From G016756615 sp050958605 (lineage in GTDB: Bacteria > Pseudomonadota > Alphaproteobacteria > Rhizobiales > Rhizobiaceae): a stretch of DNA of 64,000 nucleotides. Positions within the stretch are counted from its first letter, which is position 1. Every line of letters begins with the position of its first letter. The stretch is taken from positions 812,081 to 876,080 of the forward strand of contig NZ_JBJHDO010000002.1 of assembly GCF_050958605.1 (NCBI RefSeq), read 5' to 3'. Shown here one piece after another: positions 16,332 to 25,494 of this stretch. The translations under genes were made by a program, and so were the position numbers. The notes under the pieces were generated by a model. That model did no database searches. It had not been told where the DNA came from and saw only the letters and a program-made list of their open reading frames with translations.

Positions 16332-18860
16332 ATGAAAGCAGCAAGCCGACGGATGAAGATGGGGCAGCCACAGGCGACGACTCGCGCCGCGGCTATGAGC
16401 TTCGTGCTGCCCGCCTTGCTGCTGTTCGGTTCGGGGCTGACTGCCCTGATTTTCCAGGTGCTCTGGATCAAGCAGCTTTCCGTCGTCGTGGGTGTAGATA
16501 TCCACGCCGTCACGGCGGTCGTCGCCGCTTTCTTCGCAGGACTCGCCATAGGCGGGCTTCTATTGGGGCGCGTCGCCGACCGTACGGCCCGACCCTTCCT
16601 CCTTTATGCCATGCTGGAAGCAGGGGTCGCCCTGCTGGGTATTGCCGCCACGCTCGCGCTGGCCCGAGCTGCTCCCGTGTTCGTGACACTCGAAACCATC
16701 GCAGCACCGTTAGCCTGGTCCATGGTTTTCCTGCTCGTCGGCATCCCCGCCTGCCTGATGGGCGGCACGCTGCCGGCGCTGGTCCGTTCGCTGACCAGCA
16801 CGACCAAAACGATCGGCTGGAATGGGGGCCGTCTCTACGCCGCCAATACGCTCGGCGCGATCGGCGGCGCGATCCTTTCGTCCTTTCTGTTCATTCCGAG
16901 CCTCGGGCTGACAGGCACCGGCTTCGCAGCCGCGACGATCGGGCTTGCCGCGGCGCTGGGTGCATTTTTCCTGGATCGACGCGCGCCGGTTGCCTTAGCG
17001 CGACGAGCCGCGCAGACCGCCGCTCCATTCTCCAACGACGCGCGTCTTGCAATCGGCCTTTATGCAGTCGCCGGCGGCATCGCGCTCGGCTACGAAGTCG
17101 TCTGGTCGCAATCGATCGTCCAATTCATGAGCACCCGCGCCTTCGCCTTCTCGGTGGTGCTCGCGACTTATCTCGCCGGCCTTGCGCTCGGCGCAGCGCT
17201 TTACGCTCGTTGGGCTGACAGGGTGCGTAATCCCTGGGGTGTTTTCGGCCTGCTCATCGCTCTTGCCGGCCTGGTCGCCCTGGCCGAGATCGCCTTTCTC
17301 GGTGATTGGCTGATCCGGTTCCAGGCCGCGGCCGACGGGCTCGCGCTGAGGCTGACCGGCAACGAACTCGCCGGCATGTGCGCGCGCTTTGCAGCGGCGG
17401 CGATCACGATCGTGTTCCTTCCGACGCTGCTGCTCGGCGCCGCTTTCCCGGCGGCACTGCGCCTCGCCGTCGGCGAAGGCCATGTCGGGCAGGGAGTGGG
17501 CACGGTGACGGCGCTCAACACGCTGGGCGGCATTGCCGGAACCGTCCTGACCGGATTCGTGCTCGTGCCGCAACTCGGTATTGTCCGCACACTCGGCCTG
17601 CTGGCTTTCGCAGCCGCGCTCGTCGGTGTGATCGCGGCGATGCGCGGCGCAGGCCGGCGCCCGCTTCTCGGCGCGATCGCGATCGGCGTCGCCGCATGCG
17701 TCATCGGCTTGGCCATACCCGCCGACCGCCTGGCAACGCTGCTGCCCGGCGCTCGCGCGAAAGAACTCGTCTTCTATCGGGAGGGCAGGGGCGCGACAGT
17801 GGCCGTGGTCGAGCAGGGCCAGGAGGGAAAGCGCTTTCGGCGCCTCTATATCCAGGGTGTCTCCAATACCGGCGACTCCCTGCCTTCTCTACGCTACATG
17901 CGTCTCCAGGCGCTGCTGCCGCTGATCACTGGAAAGAACGACCCGGAGTCGGTGCTTGTGGTGGGGCTTGGCACGGGCATCACCGCCGGAGCGACCTTGA
18001 CCATCCCATCGCTCGAACGACGTGTCGTGGCCGAACTGTTGCCTGGCGTGCTCGACGCGTCCGCTGTTTTCAGCGGCAATTATCACATCCAGAACGATCC
18101 GCGCGTCGACATCCGCCTGCGCGACGGCCGGCGAGAACTGCTCGGCAGCGAGGAGACCTACGACCTGGTCACACTGGAGCCGCCGCCGCCGTCGGCGGCG
18201 GGCGTGGCCAATCTCTACTCGACGGACTTCTATCGCCTGGCCGCCTCGCGGCTAAAGCCCGGTGGCATGGTAGCGCAATGGCTGCCGCTCCCGACCCAGA
18301 ATGCCGAGGACACGCGCTCGCTGGTGAAGAGCTTCATCGATGTCTTCCCTCATGCGAGCCTATGGACCACCGAGCTTCACGAGATGCTGTTGATCGGGTC
18401 GCAGCAGCCGATGCCGCTCGACCTCGCCACCATCTCCCGCCGCTTCGGCGAGCAGGCTGTTCGCGCTTCTCTGGAGGAGGTGGGCATCACGTCGCCGGCC
18501 GCATTGCTCGCGACCTGGATCACCGACAGGGAAGGCCTTGCCCGCTTTGCGGCGGACGCGCCGCCCGTCACCGACGACCGGCCGACGATCGAATACGCGA
18601 CCTGGGTCCGGCGCGACGAATTCACCCCCGTCCTTGTCGAATTGTTCGCCCTGCGTGGCGACGTGCCCGTGATCGGAGCCGGTACCGGCTTCCAGACGGA
18701 ATTGCGTCGCGAGCGCGACCTGCTCGATACTTTCTATCAGGCCGGCGTCTATGCCTATATCGGCGATCGGCGCGGCTGGAACAGCCAGATGGACAAGCTT
18801 ACCGCGGCCGGCGGCGGCAATGCTTACTACGATTGGTTCTCGACCGGTCAGGATCCGTAG
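16332..18860 (+). CDS. Polytopic membrane protein fused to a spermidine-synthase-like domain
   Basis: About 842 residues. The first ~470 carry about 12-14 hydrophobic helices (FVLPALLLFGSGLTALIFQV onward) with transporter-like glycine motifs. The C-terminal half is a class I methyltransferase fold of the spermidine-synthase type: VLVVGLGTGITAGATL, then DGRREL and TYDLVTLEPPPP. Such fused MFS/spermidine-synthase-like proteins are widespread; most probably do not make polyamines, and their substrate is unknown. The start is uncertain: GTG at 16296 lies in a hairpin, so the first ATG past it (16332) is used; no good ribosome site is seen. It stands between the sulfatase and moxR and is likely co-transcribed with both. 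Confidence 0.85.
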   Translation: MKAASRRMKMGQPQATTRAAAMSFVLPALLLFGSGLTALIFQVLWIKQLSVVVGVDIHAVTAVVAAFFAGLAIGGLLLGRVADRTARPFLLYAMLEAGVALLGIAATLALARAAPVFVTLETIAAPLAWSMVFLLVGIPACLMGGTLPALVRSLTSTTKTIGWNGGRLYAANTLGAIGGAILSSFLFIPSLGLTGTGFAAATIGLAAALGAFFLDRRAPVALARRAAQTAAPFSNDARLAIGLYAVAGGIALGYEVVWSQSIVQFMSTRAFAFSVVLATYLAGLALGAALYARWADRVRNPWGVFGLLIALAGLVALAEIAFLGDWLIRFQAAADGLALRLTGNELAGMCARFAAAAITIVFLPTLLLGAAFPAALRLAVGEGHVGQGVGTVTALNTLGGIAGTVLTGFVLVPQLGIVRTLGLLAFAAALVGVIAAMRGAGRRPLLGAIAIGVAACVIGLAIPADRLATLLPGARAKELVFYREGRGATVAVVEQGQEGKRFRRLYIQGVSNTGDSLPSLRYMRLQALLPLITGKNDPESVLVVGLGTGITAGATLTIPSLERRVVAELLPGVLDASAVFSGNYHIQNDPRVDIRLRDGRRELLGSEETYDLVTLEPPPPSAAGVANLYSTDFYRLAASRLKPGGMVAQWLPLPTQNAEDTRSLVKSFIDVFPHASLWTTELHEMLLIGSQQPMPLDLATISRRFGEQAVRASLEEVGITSPAALLATWITDREGLARFAADAPPVTDDRPTIEYATWVRRDEFTPVLVELFALRGDVPVIGAGTGFQTELRRERDLLDTFYQAGVYAYIGDRRGWNSQMDKLTAAGGGNAYYDWFSTGQDP

Positions 18861-18894
18861 CGCGGGACTGCATGTCCCGGTGGGAGAGAGACGA

Positions 18895-19866
18895 ATGGGC
18901 GCCCGTGAAGAGATCGACGCGTTGGGGAAGCGTATCGGCCAGTCGATCATCGGCCAGGAGGCGATGATCGAGCGGCTGCTGCTTGGCCTGCTGAGCAACG
19001 GCCATCTGTTGGTGGAAGGTCTGCCAGGGTTGGCCAAGACACGGGCCATCAAGAGCCTTGCGAAGAACCTCGATGCCGAGCTGTCACGCATCCAGTTCAC
19101 GCCCGACCTCCTGCCGTCCGACATCACTGGCTCCGAGGTCTATTTCTCCGAAGGCGGCAAGGGTACATTCCAGTTCCAGCAAGGACCGGTCTTCGCCAAT
19201 CTCATCCTGGCCGACGAGATCAACCGTGCACCGGCCAAGGTGCAGTCGGCGCTGCTCGAAGCGATGGAGGAGCGGCAGGTGACGATCGGCGGCAAAAGCC
19301 ACGTCTTGCCCGAGCTTTTCCTGGTGATGGCCACGCAGAATCCCATCGAGCAGGAAGGGACCTATCCGCTGCCCGAGGCACAGCTCGACCGTTTCCTCAT
19401 GCATGTTCAGGTGGATTACCCGGACCGCTCGGCCGAGGCCGAGATCATGCGCCTCAACCGCAGCGAGGAGACGCAGAACAAGGCCGCCGGCAAAGCCGAG
19501 CAGAAGCTCGATCCGAAGGCAATCTTCGAAGCCCGGAAGGAGATCACGGGCATCGCCGTTTCCGAGCCGGTCGAAAAATATATCGTTGCCTTGGTCTATG
19601 CGACACGCGAACCCGGCAAGCTGGACAAGGATCTCGGCACCTGGCTGCAAGTCGGGGCCAGCCCGCGCGGGTCGCTTGCGCTCGACAAGGTTTCGCGTTC
19701 CCATGCCTGGATGCACGGGCGCGACTACGTCACGCCGGACGACGTCAAGGCCATCGTCCACGACGTGTTCCGTCACCGTCTGATCCTGTCCTACGAGGCC
19801 CATGCCGCGGGGGTGACGGCCAACAAGGTGATCGACCGCGTCGTCGAGCTCGTGGCGGTGGCGTGA
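18895..19866 (+). CDS. MoxR-family AAA+ ATPase
   Basis: A 323-residue chaperone-like ATPase. Walker A is GLPGLAKT (42-49), Walker B LILADEIN (D107, E108), sensor 1 MATQNPIEQEGTYPLPEAQ. MoxR ATPases act with VWA-domain partners in maturing metalloenzymes or assembling complexes; the name comes from methanol dehydrogenase activation. GGGAGAGAG precedes the ATG at 18895. It heads the six-gene run moxR, DUF58, DUF4381, VWA, VWA-TPR, BatD. The client is unknown; the sulfatase two genes upstream is a candidate. Confidence 0.93.
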   Translation: MGAREEIDALGKRIGQSIIGQEAMIERLLLGLLSNGHLLVEGLPGLAKTRAIKSLAKNLDAELSRIQFTPDLLPSDITGSEVYFSEGGKGTFQFQQGPVFANLILADEINRAPAKVQSALLEAMEERQVTIGGKSHVLPELFLVMATQNPIEQEGTYPLPEAQLDRFLMHVQVDYPDRSAEAEIMRLNRSEETQNKAAGKAEQKLDPKAIFEARKEITGIAVSEPVEKYIVALVYATREPGKLDKDLGTWLQVGASPRGSLALDKVSRSHAWMHGRDYVTPDDVKAIVHDVFRHRLILSYEAHAAGVTANKVIDRVVELVAVA

Positions 19867-19876
19867 GGAGGTGGCG

Positions 19877-20881
19877 ATGGGCCTGTCCTTCGCAGCATTG
19901 GGAAGGTCCACAGGCATCGCTCGGCCGCAGCTCTCTCCGGACGCTCCTACGGCCGGCGTCTATGCCTCCGTCGAGAACCTCGTCGCTCTCGAAGCCTCCG
20001 CGCGCGACTTCAACTTCGCGCGCAAACAGGCTGTCCATCGCATCCTGGCCGGCCGGCATGCCTCGCAGGTGCGCGGCAGGGGGCTCGCCTTCGAGGAATT
20101 GCGTGAATATCTGCCGGGCGACGACATCCGCACCATCGACTGGCGCGTAACCGCCCGCGCGGGAAAACCCTTCGTCCGCGTGTTCGACGAAGAGAAGGAC
20201 CGGCCGGCCCTGATCGTCGTCGACCAGCGCATGAACATGTTCTTCGGCACTCGCCAGCGGATGAAGTCGGTCACGGCCGCGGAGGCCGCCGCGCTTTCGG
20301 CTTGGCGGATTATGGACCTAGGGGACCGGGTCGGCGGTTTCGTCTTCAACGACAGCCGGATTGACGAGCTTCGTCCGCATCGCAGCCGCGAGGCGGTGAT
20401 CGAACTGGCAGGCGCGATCGCGCGGCAGAATGCTGAGCTGCGCGCGGATTCGACCGCGCCGCGAGGCTCCGGCCAGCTCGACCTCGCGCTGGAGAAGGTA
20501 GCCAACGTTGCCGTGCACGATCATCTGGTCATCGTCATCAGCGACTTCGAAGGCCACGGCGCGCGCACGCGTGATCTTCTGCTGCGGCTGACGATCAGCA
20601 ACGATGTGGTGGCGATCCTGGTGTATGATCCATTCCTGCTCGAGCTGCCCGGCAACGCCAATGTCGTCGTCAGCGGCGGTGGTCTCCAGGTCGAGCTGCC
20701 GCTCGGCCATGGGCCGACACGCAGCGGCATAGCCGAATTCGCGCGCCGCCGCGGCGAGGAGTTCAACGCCTGGCAACAGGAGCTCGGCCTGCCCATGCTG
20801 CTGCTCTCGGCGGCCGAAGAGACGGCGCCGCAACTGCGGCGCCTGCTTGCGCAGCTCGCATGGCGGCAGAGAAGGCGGTAG
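19877..20881 (+). CDS. DUF58 domain protein (MoxR partner)
   Basis: A 334-residue protein with the DUF58 signature YLPGDDIRTIDWRVTARAGK followed by PFVRVFDEEKDRPALIVVD, and a VWA-like remainder (IVISDFEGHGA). The ATG at 19877 has GAGGAGG just before it; a GTG two codons earlier is a weaker choice. It starts 10 bases after moxR. DUF58 proteins are the usual direct neighbours of MoxR and probably link the ATPase to membrane VWA proteins. No membrane helix is obvious here. Confidence 0.92.
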   Translation: MGLSFAALGRSTGIARPQLSPDAPTAGVYASVENLVALEASARDFNFARKQAVHRILAGRHASQVRGRGLAFEELREYLPGDDIRTIDWRVTARAGKPFVRVFDEEKDRPALIVVDQRMNMFFGTRQRMKSVTAAEAAALSAWRIMDLGDRVGGFVFNDSRIDELRPHRSREAVIELAGAIARQNAELRADSTAPRGSGQLDLALEKVANVAVHDHLVIVISDFEGHGARTRDLLLRLTISNDVVAILVYDPFLLELPGNANVVVSGGGLQVELPLGHGPTRSGIAEFARRRGEEFNAWQQELGLPMLLLSAAEETAPQLRRLLAQLAWRQRRR

Positions 20882-21411
20882 CGGTGGAACCGGCCAGCCA
20901 GCAACTTGACCCGACAACGCGTCTGGCGCTGGAGCAACTGGCCGACATCGTCATGCCGCCGCCCGTCTCGTGGTGGCCTCAGACATGGGGTTGGGTCGTC
21001 CTGGCGCTTATCCTTCTCGGCGCGGCAGCGATGGGCTTCATAAGATGGCGGCGCCGTTACGAGGCGAACCGCTACCGCCGCGAGGCGCTCGCCGATCTCG
21101 CTGCGATCGAAGCCGATCTCCACAATACCGCGACGCGCGGGAGTGCGCTGGCGGCGATGCCGGAACTGCTCAAGCGCGTCGCGCTGGCGGCATGGCCACG
21201 CGAGGCTGTCGCCTCGCTCAGCGGCGTTGCATGGATCGAGTTCATGCGCGGACATGGAGGACAAGAGTTCTTTGCAGGGAAGGCCGCTCGCCTGCTCGAC
21301 GATTTGGAATACCGGCCGCCGGCGACGTTGGTGGCCGTCAGCGACGACGAAGCCAGAATGTTCGCCCGTTCCGTCCGCCAATGGATCGAGGGACACGTTG
21401 TACCAGCTTGA
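20860..21411 (+). CDS. DUF4381 family membrane-anchored protein
   Basis: A 183-residue protein: short N-terminal segment, PPVSWWPQTWGW leading into one membrane helix (about 44-61), then a basic stretch RWRRRYEANRYRREAL and a cytosolic helical part. This is the DUF4381 layout found between DUF58 and VWA genes in Bat-type clusters. Its ATG lies inside the end of the DUF58 gene (22-base overlap). It presumably bridges DUF58 and the VWA proteins; the exact role is unknown. Confidence 0.88.
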   Translation: MAAEKAVAVEPASQQLDPTTRLALEQLADIVMPPPVSWWPQTWGWVVLALILLGAAAMGFIRWRRRYEANRYRREALADLAAIEADLHNTATRGSALAAMPELLKRVALAAWPREAVASLSGVAWIEFMRGHGGQEFFAGKAARLLDDLEYRPPATLVAVSDDEARMFARSVRQWIEGHVVPA

Positions 21412-22405
21412 CTATCCATGGCTGCTCGCCGTCCTGCCCTTGCCGCTGCTCGTCTGGTGGCTGGTGCCGGCCTATCGCGAGGAAACCGCCTCGGTGCGCA
21501 TCCCGTTCTTCGACGAGGTGGCTGAGGCCGCGGGCCTTGTGCCCACGCAAGGTTCGGTCGTGCCGCGCAAGACCTGGGCCCAGATACTCCTCGCGCCGAT
21601 CTGCTGGGTGCTTGTCGTGCTGGCGCTGGCGAGGCCGCAATATGTCGAGCCGCCGATCGAAAAGACCGAGCCGCAGCGCGATCTCATGCTTTCGCTCGAC
21701 CTCTCCCAATCGATGGACACCAGGGACTTCCGTTCTCCCGACGGGCAGATGGAAACCCGCGTCGCGGCTGTGCGGCAGGTGGTCGCCGACTTCGTCAAGC
21801 GCCGGCGGGGTGACCGGATCGGACTGATCGCCTTTGGAGACGCACCCTATCCGCTCGTGCCTTTCACCTTGGATCATGCCACTGTCGAGACCATGATCGA
21901 GGGGACCCTGCCGGAAATGGCGGGACCTCGGACGGCGCTCGGCGACTCGATCGGCCTCGCCATCAAGATGTTCGCCGAGAGCAAGGCGCCCGAAAAAGTG
22001 CTGGTCGTGCTGACCGACGGCAACGACACGGCGAGCAAGATGCCGCCGGACCGCGCTGCCGATATCGCCAAGCAGAACGGAATCGTGGTCCACACCGTCG
22101 GCATCGGCGATCCCGATGCCACGGGTGAGGACAAGCTCGACGTGGCGGCGCTGCAAGGGATCGCCGCTGCAACCGGCGGGCGCTACTTCTTCGGCGAGGA
22201 CCAGAACCAGCTTGCCGAGGTCTATGCGACGCTCGACAGGATCACGCCCACGAAACAGACCACCCTTTCATGGCGGCCGAGGATCGAGCTTTTCCATTAT
22301 CCGCTCGGCGCGGCGCTGCTGTTGCTCATCGCCTATCACCTGATCACCTGGCTTTGGACCGGTTGGAGGCGCAGGCCGGCGCAGCCGGGCGAGGGCGGGG
22401 CATGA
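21398..22405 (+). CDS. VWA-domain membrane protein (BatA-like)
   Basis: A 335-residue protein with membrane helices near 8-24 and 62-79, a von Willebrand A domain, and a C-terminal helix. The metal site is intact: D101-L-S103-Q-S105, later TDGNDTAS. The start is taken as TTG at 21398, which has GAGGGA in front and overlaps the DUF4381 end by 14 bases; no ATG or GTG before the first helix fits. BatA-like proteins face the periplasm and work with MoxR. Together with the next gene it would form a two-VWA membrane unit. Confidence 0.9.
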   Translation: MYQLDYPWLLAVLPLPLLVWWLVPAYREETASVRIPFFDEVAEAAGLVPTQGSVVPRKTWAQILLAPICWVLVVLALARPQYVEPPIEKTEPQRDLMLSLDLSQSMDTRDFRSPDGQMETRVAAVRQVVADFVKRRRGDRIGLIAFGDAPYPLVPFTLDHATVETMIEGTLPEMAGPRTALGDSIGLAIKMFAESKAPEKVLVVLTDGNDTASKMPPDRAADIAKQNGIVVHTVGIGDPDATGEDKLDVAALQGIAAATGGRYFFGEDQNQLAEVYATLDRITPTKQTTLSWRPRIELFHYPLGAALLLLIAYHLITWLWTGWRRRPAQPGEGGA

Positions 22406-23967
22406 TCGGCGATTTCCATTTCCTTCGGCCGTGGTGGCTTCTCGCCCTTGTCGCCGCATTCGCCTTGGTCTGGCTTGTCGCGCGTCGCAGCGACGTTCGG
22501 TCCCGCTGGCGCGACATCATTGTCCCGCACCTGCTCGACCACCTGCTGATCGACAGGCATGCAAGCAGGAGGATACGGCCGCCGCATTACATAGCCCTGT
22601 GCATCGCACTCGGAGCCATCGCTGCGGCCGGGCCGACATGGCAGCGCGAGCAGCCGCCGTTCGTGGAGGACAAGGCGCCGCTCGCTTTGGTCATCGACCT
22701 GTCGCAAGGCATGGATGCCATCGACATCACCCCGACCCGACTGGAGCGGGTCAAGCTCAAGGTGCAGGATCTCCTGAAGCTGCGCCCAGGAGCCCGCACC
22801 GCCGTCTTCGCCTATGCCGGATCGGCGCATATGGTCCTGCCGCTGACCGAGGACGCCAAGCTGGTGCAGACGTATGTCGCCTCGCTGGAAACACGCATCA
22901 TGCCGGTCCCAGGCAAGGACACGGCCAAGGCGCTGCAACTGGTCGACGCGAGCCTTGCCGGGGAAGACGTGCCCGGCACGATCCTCTTCCTGACCGACGG
23001 CATCGAACCGGCGGCTTTCGATGCTTTCAAAAAGCATGCCGGCGACAAGGAGATCATGGTGCTTGGCGTCGGGACCGCGGAGGGCGGACCGATCAAGACG
23101 GGGGAGGGAACGTTTCTGACCGATGCGACCGGCGGACGGATGACGGTCAAGCTCGATGTCGGCCAGTTGCAGGCCCTGGAGCGCGAAGCGGGCGTCCGGG
23201 TCGCCACGGTCACCCTCGACGACAGCGACGTGAAATGGATCGCGGCGCGCACGCGCACCCATCTGGAGGCACGGCTTGCGGAGGGCGCCACGCATTGGCG
23301 CGATTTCGGCTGGTGGCTCACCATTCCGGTCGCCCTGCTCTGCGCCTTCTGGTTCCGCCGCGGCTGGTCGGTCCATTGGGCCGGCATAATGCTGGCCGCC
23401 GCCGTGCTCGCCGCGCCCGTCCGCGCCGAGGCGTTGGAGTTCGATTTCGCGAGCATGTGGCTGACGCCTGATCAGCAAGGGCGGCGTGCCTTCGAGAATC
23501 GGGATTATGAGCGCGCGGCGACGCTGTTTTCCGATCCGATGTGGCGCGGCGTGGCGCTCTATCGGGCCGGCAAGTTCGGCGAGGCGGTCGATGCCTTCGC
23601 CCAGGTGAGGAGCGCCGAAAGTTACTTTAACCAAGGCGACGCACTGGCGCGGCTCGGCAAGCTCGACGAGGCTGCCGCGAGCTACAAGGAGGCCCTGAAG
23701 CTGAGATCAGGCTGGGGGGAAGCCGAAGAAAACCTCGCGATAGTCGAGAAGCTCATCGCCGACCGCAAGAAGGACGACGATGAGCAGGAGGAGGCGCCTA
23801 ACCTCAAGCCCGACGCGGTGCAATTCGACAAAAAGGGCGAGAAAGGCAAGGAGGCGCAGATCGAGCTTGGCCAACAGACGGCGGAGATGTGGATGAAGAA
23901 TATCCAAGTCACACCGACCGACCTGCTTGCCAGGAAATTTGCCATCGAAGCGCAGGGGAGCCGATGA
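22402..23967 (+). CDS. VWA-TPR membrane protein (BatB/BatC-like fusion)
   Basis: A 521-residue protein: helices near 12-27 and 63-79, VWA domain (about 93-280), helix pair near 338-375, then TPR-like repeats (AGKFGEAVDAFAQV, LGKLDEAAASYKEAL) and a charged tail. The metal motif reads D99-L-S101-Q-G103, so the last serine of DxSxS is glycine and metal binding may be weak. It overlaps the previous gene as ATGA. In other bacteria BatB (VWA) and BatC (TPR) are separate; here they are joined. Confidence 0.9.
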   Translation: MIGDFHFLRPWWLLALVAAFALVWLVARRSDVRSRWRDIIVPHLLDHLLIDRHASRRIRPPHYIALCIALGAIAAAGPTWQREQPPFVEDKAPLALVIDLSQGMDAIDITPTRLERVKLKVQDLLKLRPGARTAVFAYAGSAHMVLPLTEDAKLVQTYVASLETRIMPVPGKDTAKALQLVDASLAGEDVPGTILFLTDGIEPAAFDAFKKHAGDKEIMVLGVGTAEGGPIKTGEGTFLTDATGGRMTVKLDVGQLQALEREAGVRVATVTLDDSDVKWIAARTRTHLEARLAEGATHWRDFGWWLTIPVALLCAFWFRRGWSVHWAGIMLAAAVLAAPVRAEALEFDFASMWLTPDQQGRRAFENRDYERAATLFSDPMWRGVALYRAGKFGEAVDAFAQVRSAESYFNQGDALARLGKLDEAAASYKEALKLRSGWGEAEENLAIVEKLIADRKKDDDEQEEAPNLKPDAVQFDKKGEKGKEAQIELGQQTAEMWMKNIQVTPTDLLARKFAIEAQGSR

Positions 23968-25280
23968 TGTCCGGCCTTCTTCGCGTGCTGGCCCTCACTA
24001 TTCTGCTTGTGGTGCCGACTGCGCTCTGGGCGGCCGATCCCATCATCCGGGCGCAGGTCGTCACGCAGCAGCCGATCGTCGCCGGACAGCAGATCCAGAT
24101 CCAGGTGGATGTCCTCGCCCCGAATTTCTTCTTGTCGCCGCCGCAGTTCCCGCTCTTCGATCTGCCAAACGCCGTGGTCACGCTCTCGGACGCGCGAGCG
24201 CAGAACATGACCGAAACCGTCGACGGCGAAACCTATGCCGGTATTCGCCGCATCTATCTCGTCACGCCACAGCTGGCGGGAACATTTACGCTGCCGCCGG
24301 CCCGCATCACCTTCAATTATGCCGCGGTCCCCGGCCAATCGACCCCCGGCTCGGTTACGCTCCCTCCCACGGTATTCACCGTGACAGCTCCCGCGGGTGC
24401 CGCGCCCGATGCGGTCGCGGCGAGCGGGCTGACCGTCGAGCAGGCGCTCGACCCCGATCCGGCAAGCCTCAGGGCCGGCGACACGCTTGTCCGCACGGTG
24501 ACGGTCACGGCCACGGGAATGCCGGCAATGATGATCCCCACGCCGGAGTTCACGGCGCCGGAGGGAGTGCGCATCTATCCGCACGACCCCGTCCTCACCG
24601 ACGATTCCTCCGGCGGCCTCTCGATCGGCAGGCGGGTCGACAAGGTCACCTACGGTTTCGAAAAGGCTGGAACCTACGCCTTGCCCGCCGTGGAGATCTC
24701 GTGGTTCGACCCGGCGGCGAACAAGAACGACGTCGCGACCGCGCCGGGCTTCACTGCGACCGTCGCCGCAAGCCCCGCGTTCCATCCTGCCATCGCGCCG
24801 CCCTCACAGGCCGAGCCGACCGATGCCGTCCCGCGGGACTGGCCGAGTTATGCGTTGTGGGGTACGGGGGTGCTGGTGGCGCTCGTGCTGATCGGCTGGC
24901 TTGCCCGGTGGTTGTGGCCGCATTTTCTGGCATGGCGGGCCAGGCGCCGCGGCGAAGAGGAACATACCGAAACGGCCTATTTCGCCCGGTTCGAAAAAGC
25001 TTGCCGGGCCGGCGACCCCCTTTCGGCTTACGCGGCGCTAGACGCCTGGGCCCGGCGCGCCGGTATCGCTCCGGTGGGAAGCTGGCTGCAGGGGACAGGC
25101 GACGCCGCTGTGCAGCAGGAGTTCAAGCGCTTCGAGAAAGCGACGTTCGGTGCCGGGCAAGGCGGCGCTGCGGACCTGCGCGCGCTCAACGCAGCCATCG
25201 CCCGGGCGCGCGCCGCCTGGCTGGCAAGGAAGCCGACCCGAGCGGTGCGCCTTCCCGCGCTTCCGGAGCTGAACCCGTGA
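23964..25280 (+). CDS. BatD-like exported membrane protein
   Basis: A 438-residue protein with a signal peptide (about 1-23, WAA-DPI), a long beta-rich extracytoplasmic part (QVVTQQPIVAGQQIQIQVDV, PPARITFNY) and one membrane helix near 307-327 followed by a cytosolic helical tail. This fits the BatD/oxygen-tolerance family. Two ATGs in tandem (23964, 23967) overlap the preceding stop. It closes the MoxR run and is followed by an intergenic repeat. Confidence 0.88.
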   Translation: MMSGLLRVLALTILLVVPTALWAADPIIRAQVVTQQPIVAGQQIQIQVDVLAPNFFLSPPQFPLFDLPNAVVTLSDARAQNMTETVDGETYAGIRRIYLVTPQLAGTFTLPPARITFNYAAVPGQSTPGSVTLPPTVFTVTAPAGAAPDAVAASGLTVEQALDPDPASLRAGDTLVRTVTVTATGMPAMMIPTPEFTAPEGVRIYPHDPVLTDDSSGGLSIGRRVDKVTYGFEKAGTYALPAVEISWFDPAANKNDVATAPGFTATVAASPAFHPAIAPPSQAEPTDAVPRDWPSYALWGTGVLVALVLIGWLARWLWPHFLAWRARRRGEEEHTETAYFARFEKACRAGDPLSAYAALDAWARRAGIAPVGSWLQGTGDAAVQQEFKRFEKATFGAGQGGAADLRALNAAIARARAAWLARKPTRAVRLPALPELNP

Positions 25281-25301
25281 TCGCGTCGGTCGCGGCTGGC
25301 G

Positions 25302-25458
25302 CACCCCCCTCTGTCCTGCCGGACATCTCCCCCACAAGGGGGGAGATTGGCAGCTTTGATGTCGGCGCCTCTTCTGTCACGTCCACGATTAGCGAAACCA
25401 TGCATGAAAGCCAATCTCCCCCCTTGTGGGGGAGATGTCCGGCAGGACAGAGGGGGGC
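25302..25458. repeat. Palindromic intergenic element, copy C (best preserved)
   Basis: Two near-perfect inverted arms: CCCCCCTCTGTCCTGCCGGA at the left and its complement at the right, around a ~70-base spacer reading GGCAGCTTTGATGTCGGCGC onward. Each arm holds a small hairpin TGTCC/GGACA and a larger one ATCTCCCCC/GGGGGAGAT. It lies between the convergent batD-like and rutR-like genes, opposite in orientation to copies B and D. Confidence 0.9.
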
Positions 25459-25494
25459 GCGACGGACACGACGGTCGATCACCGACTCCCGGCA

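Noticed and set aside
15100..16371. 423-codon open frame on the minus strand
   Set aside because: It lies opposite the sulfatase gene, whose family motifs are clear; long antisense frames are expected at this GC content.
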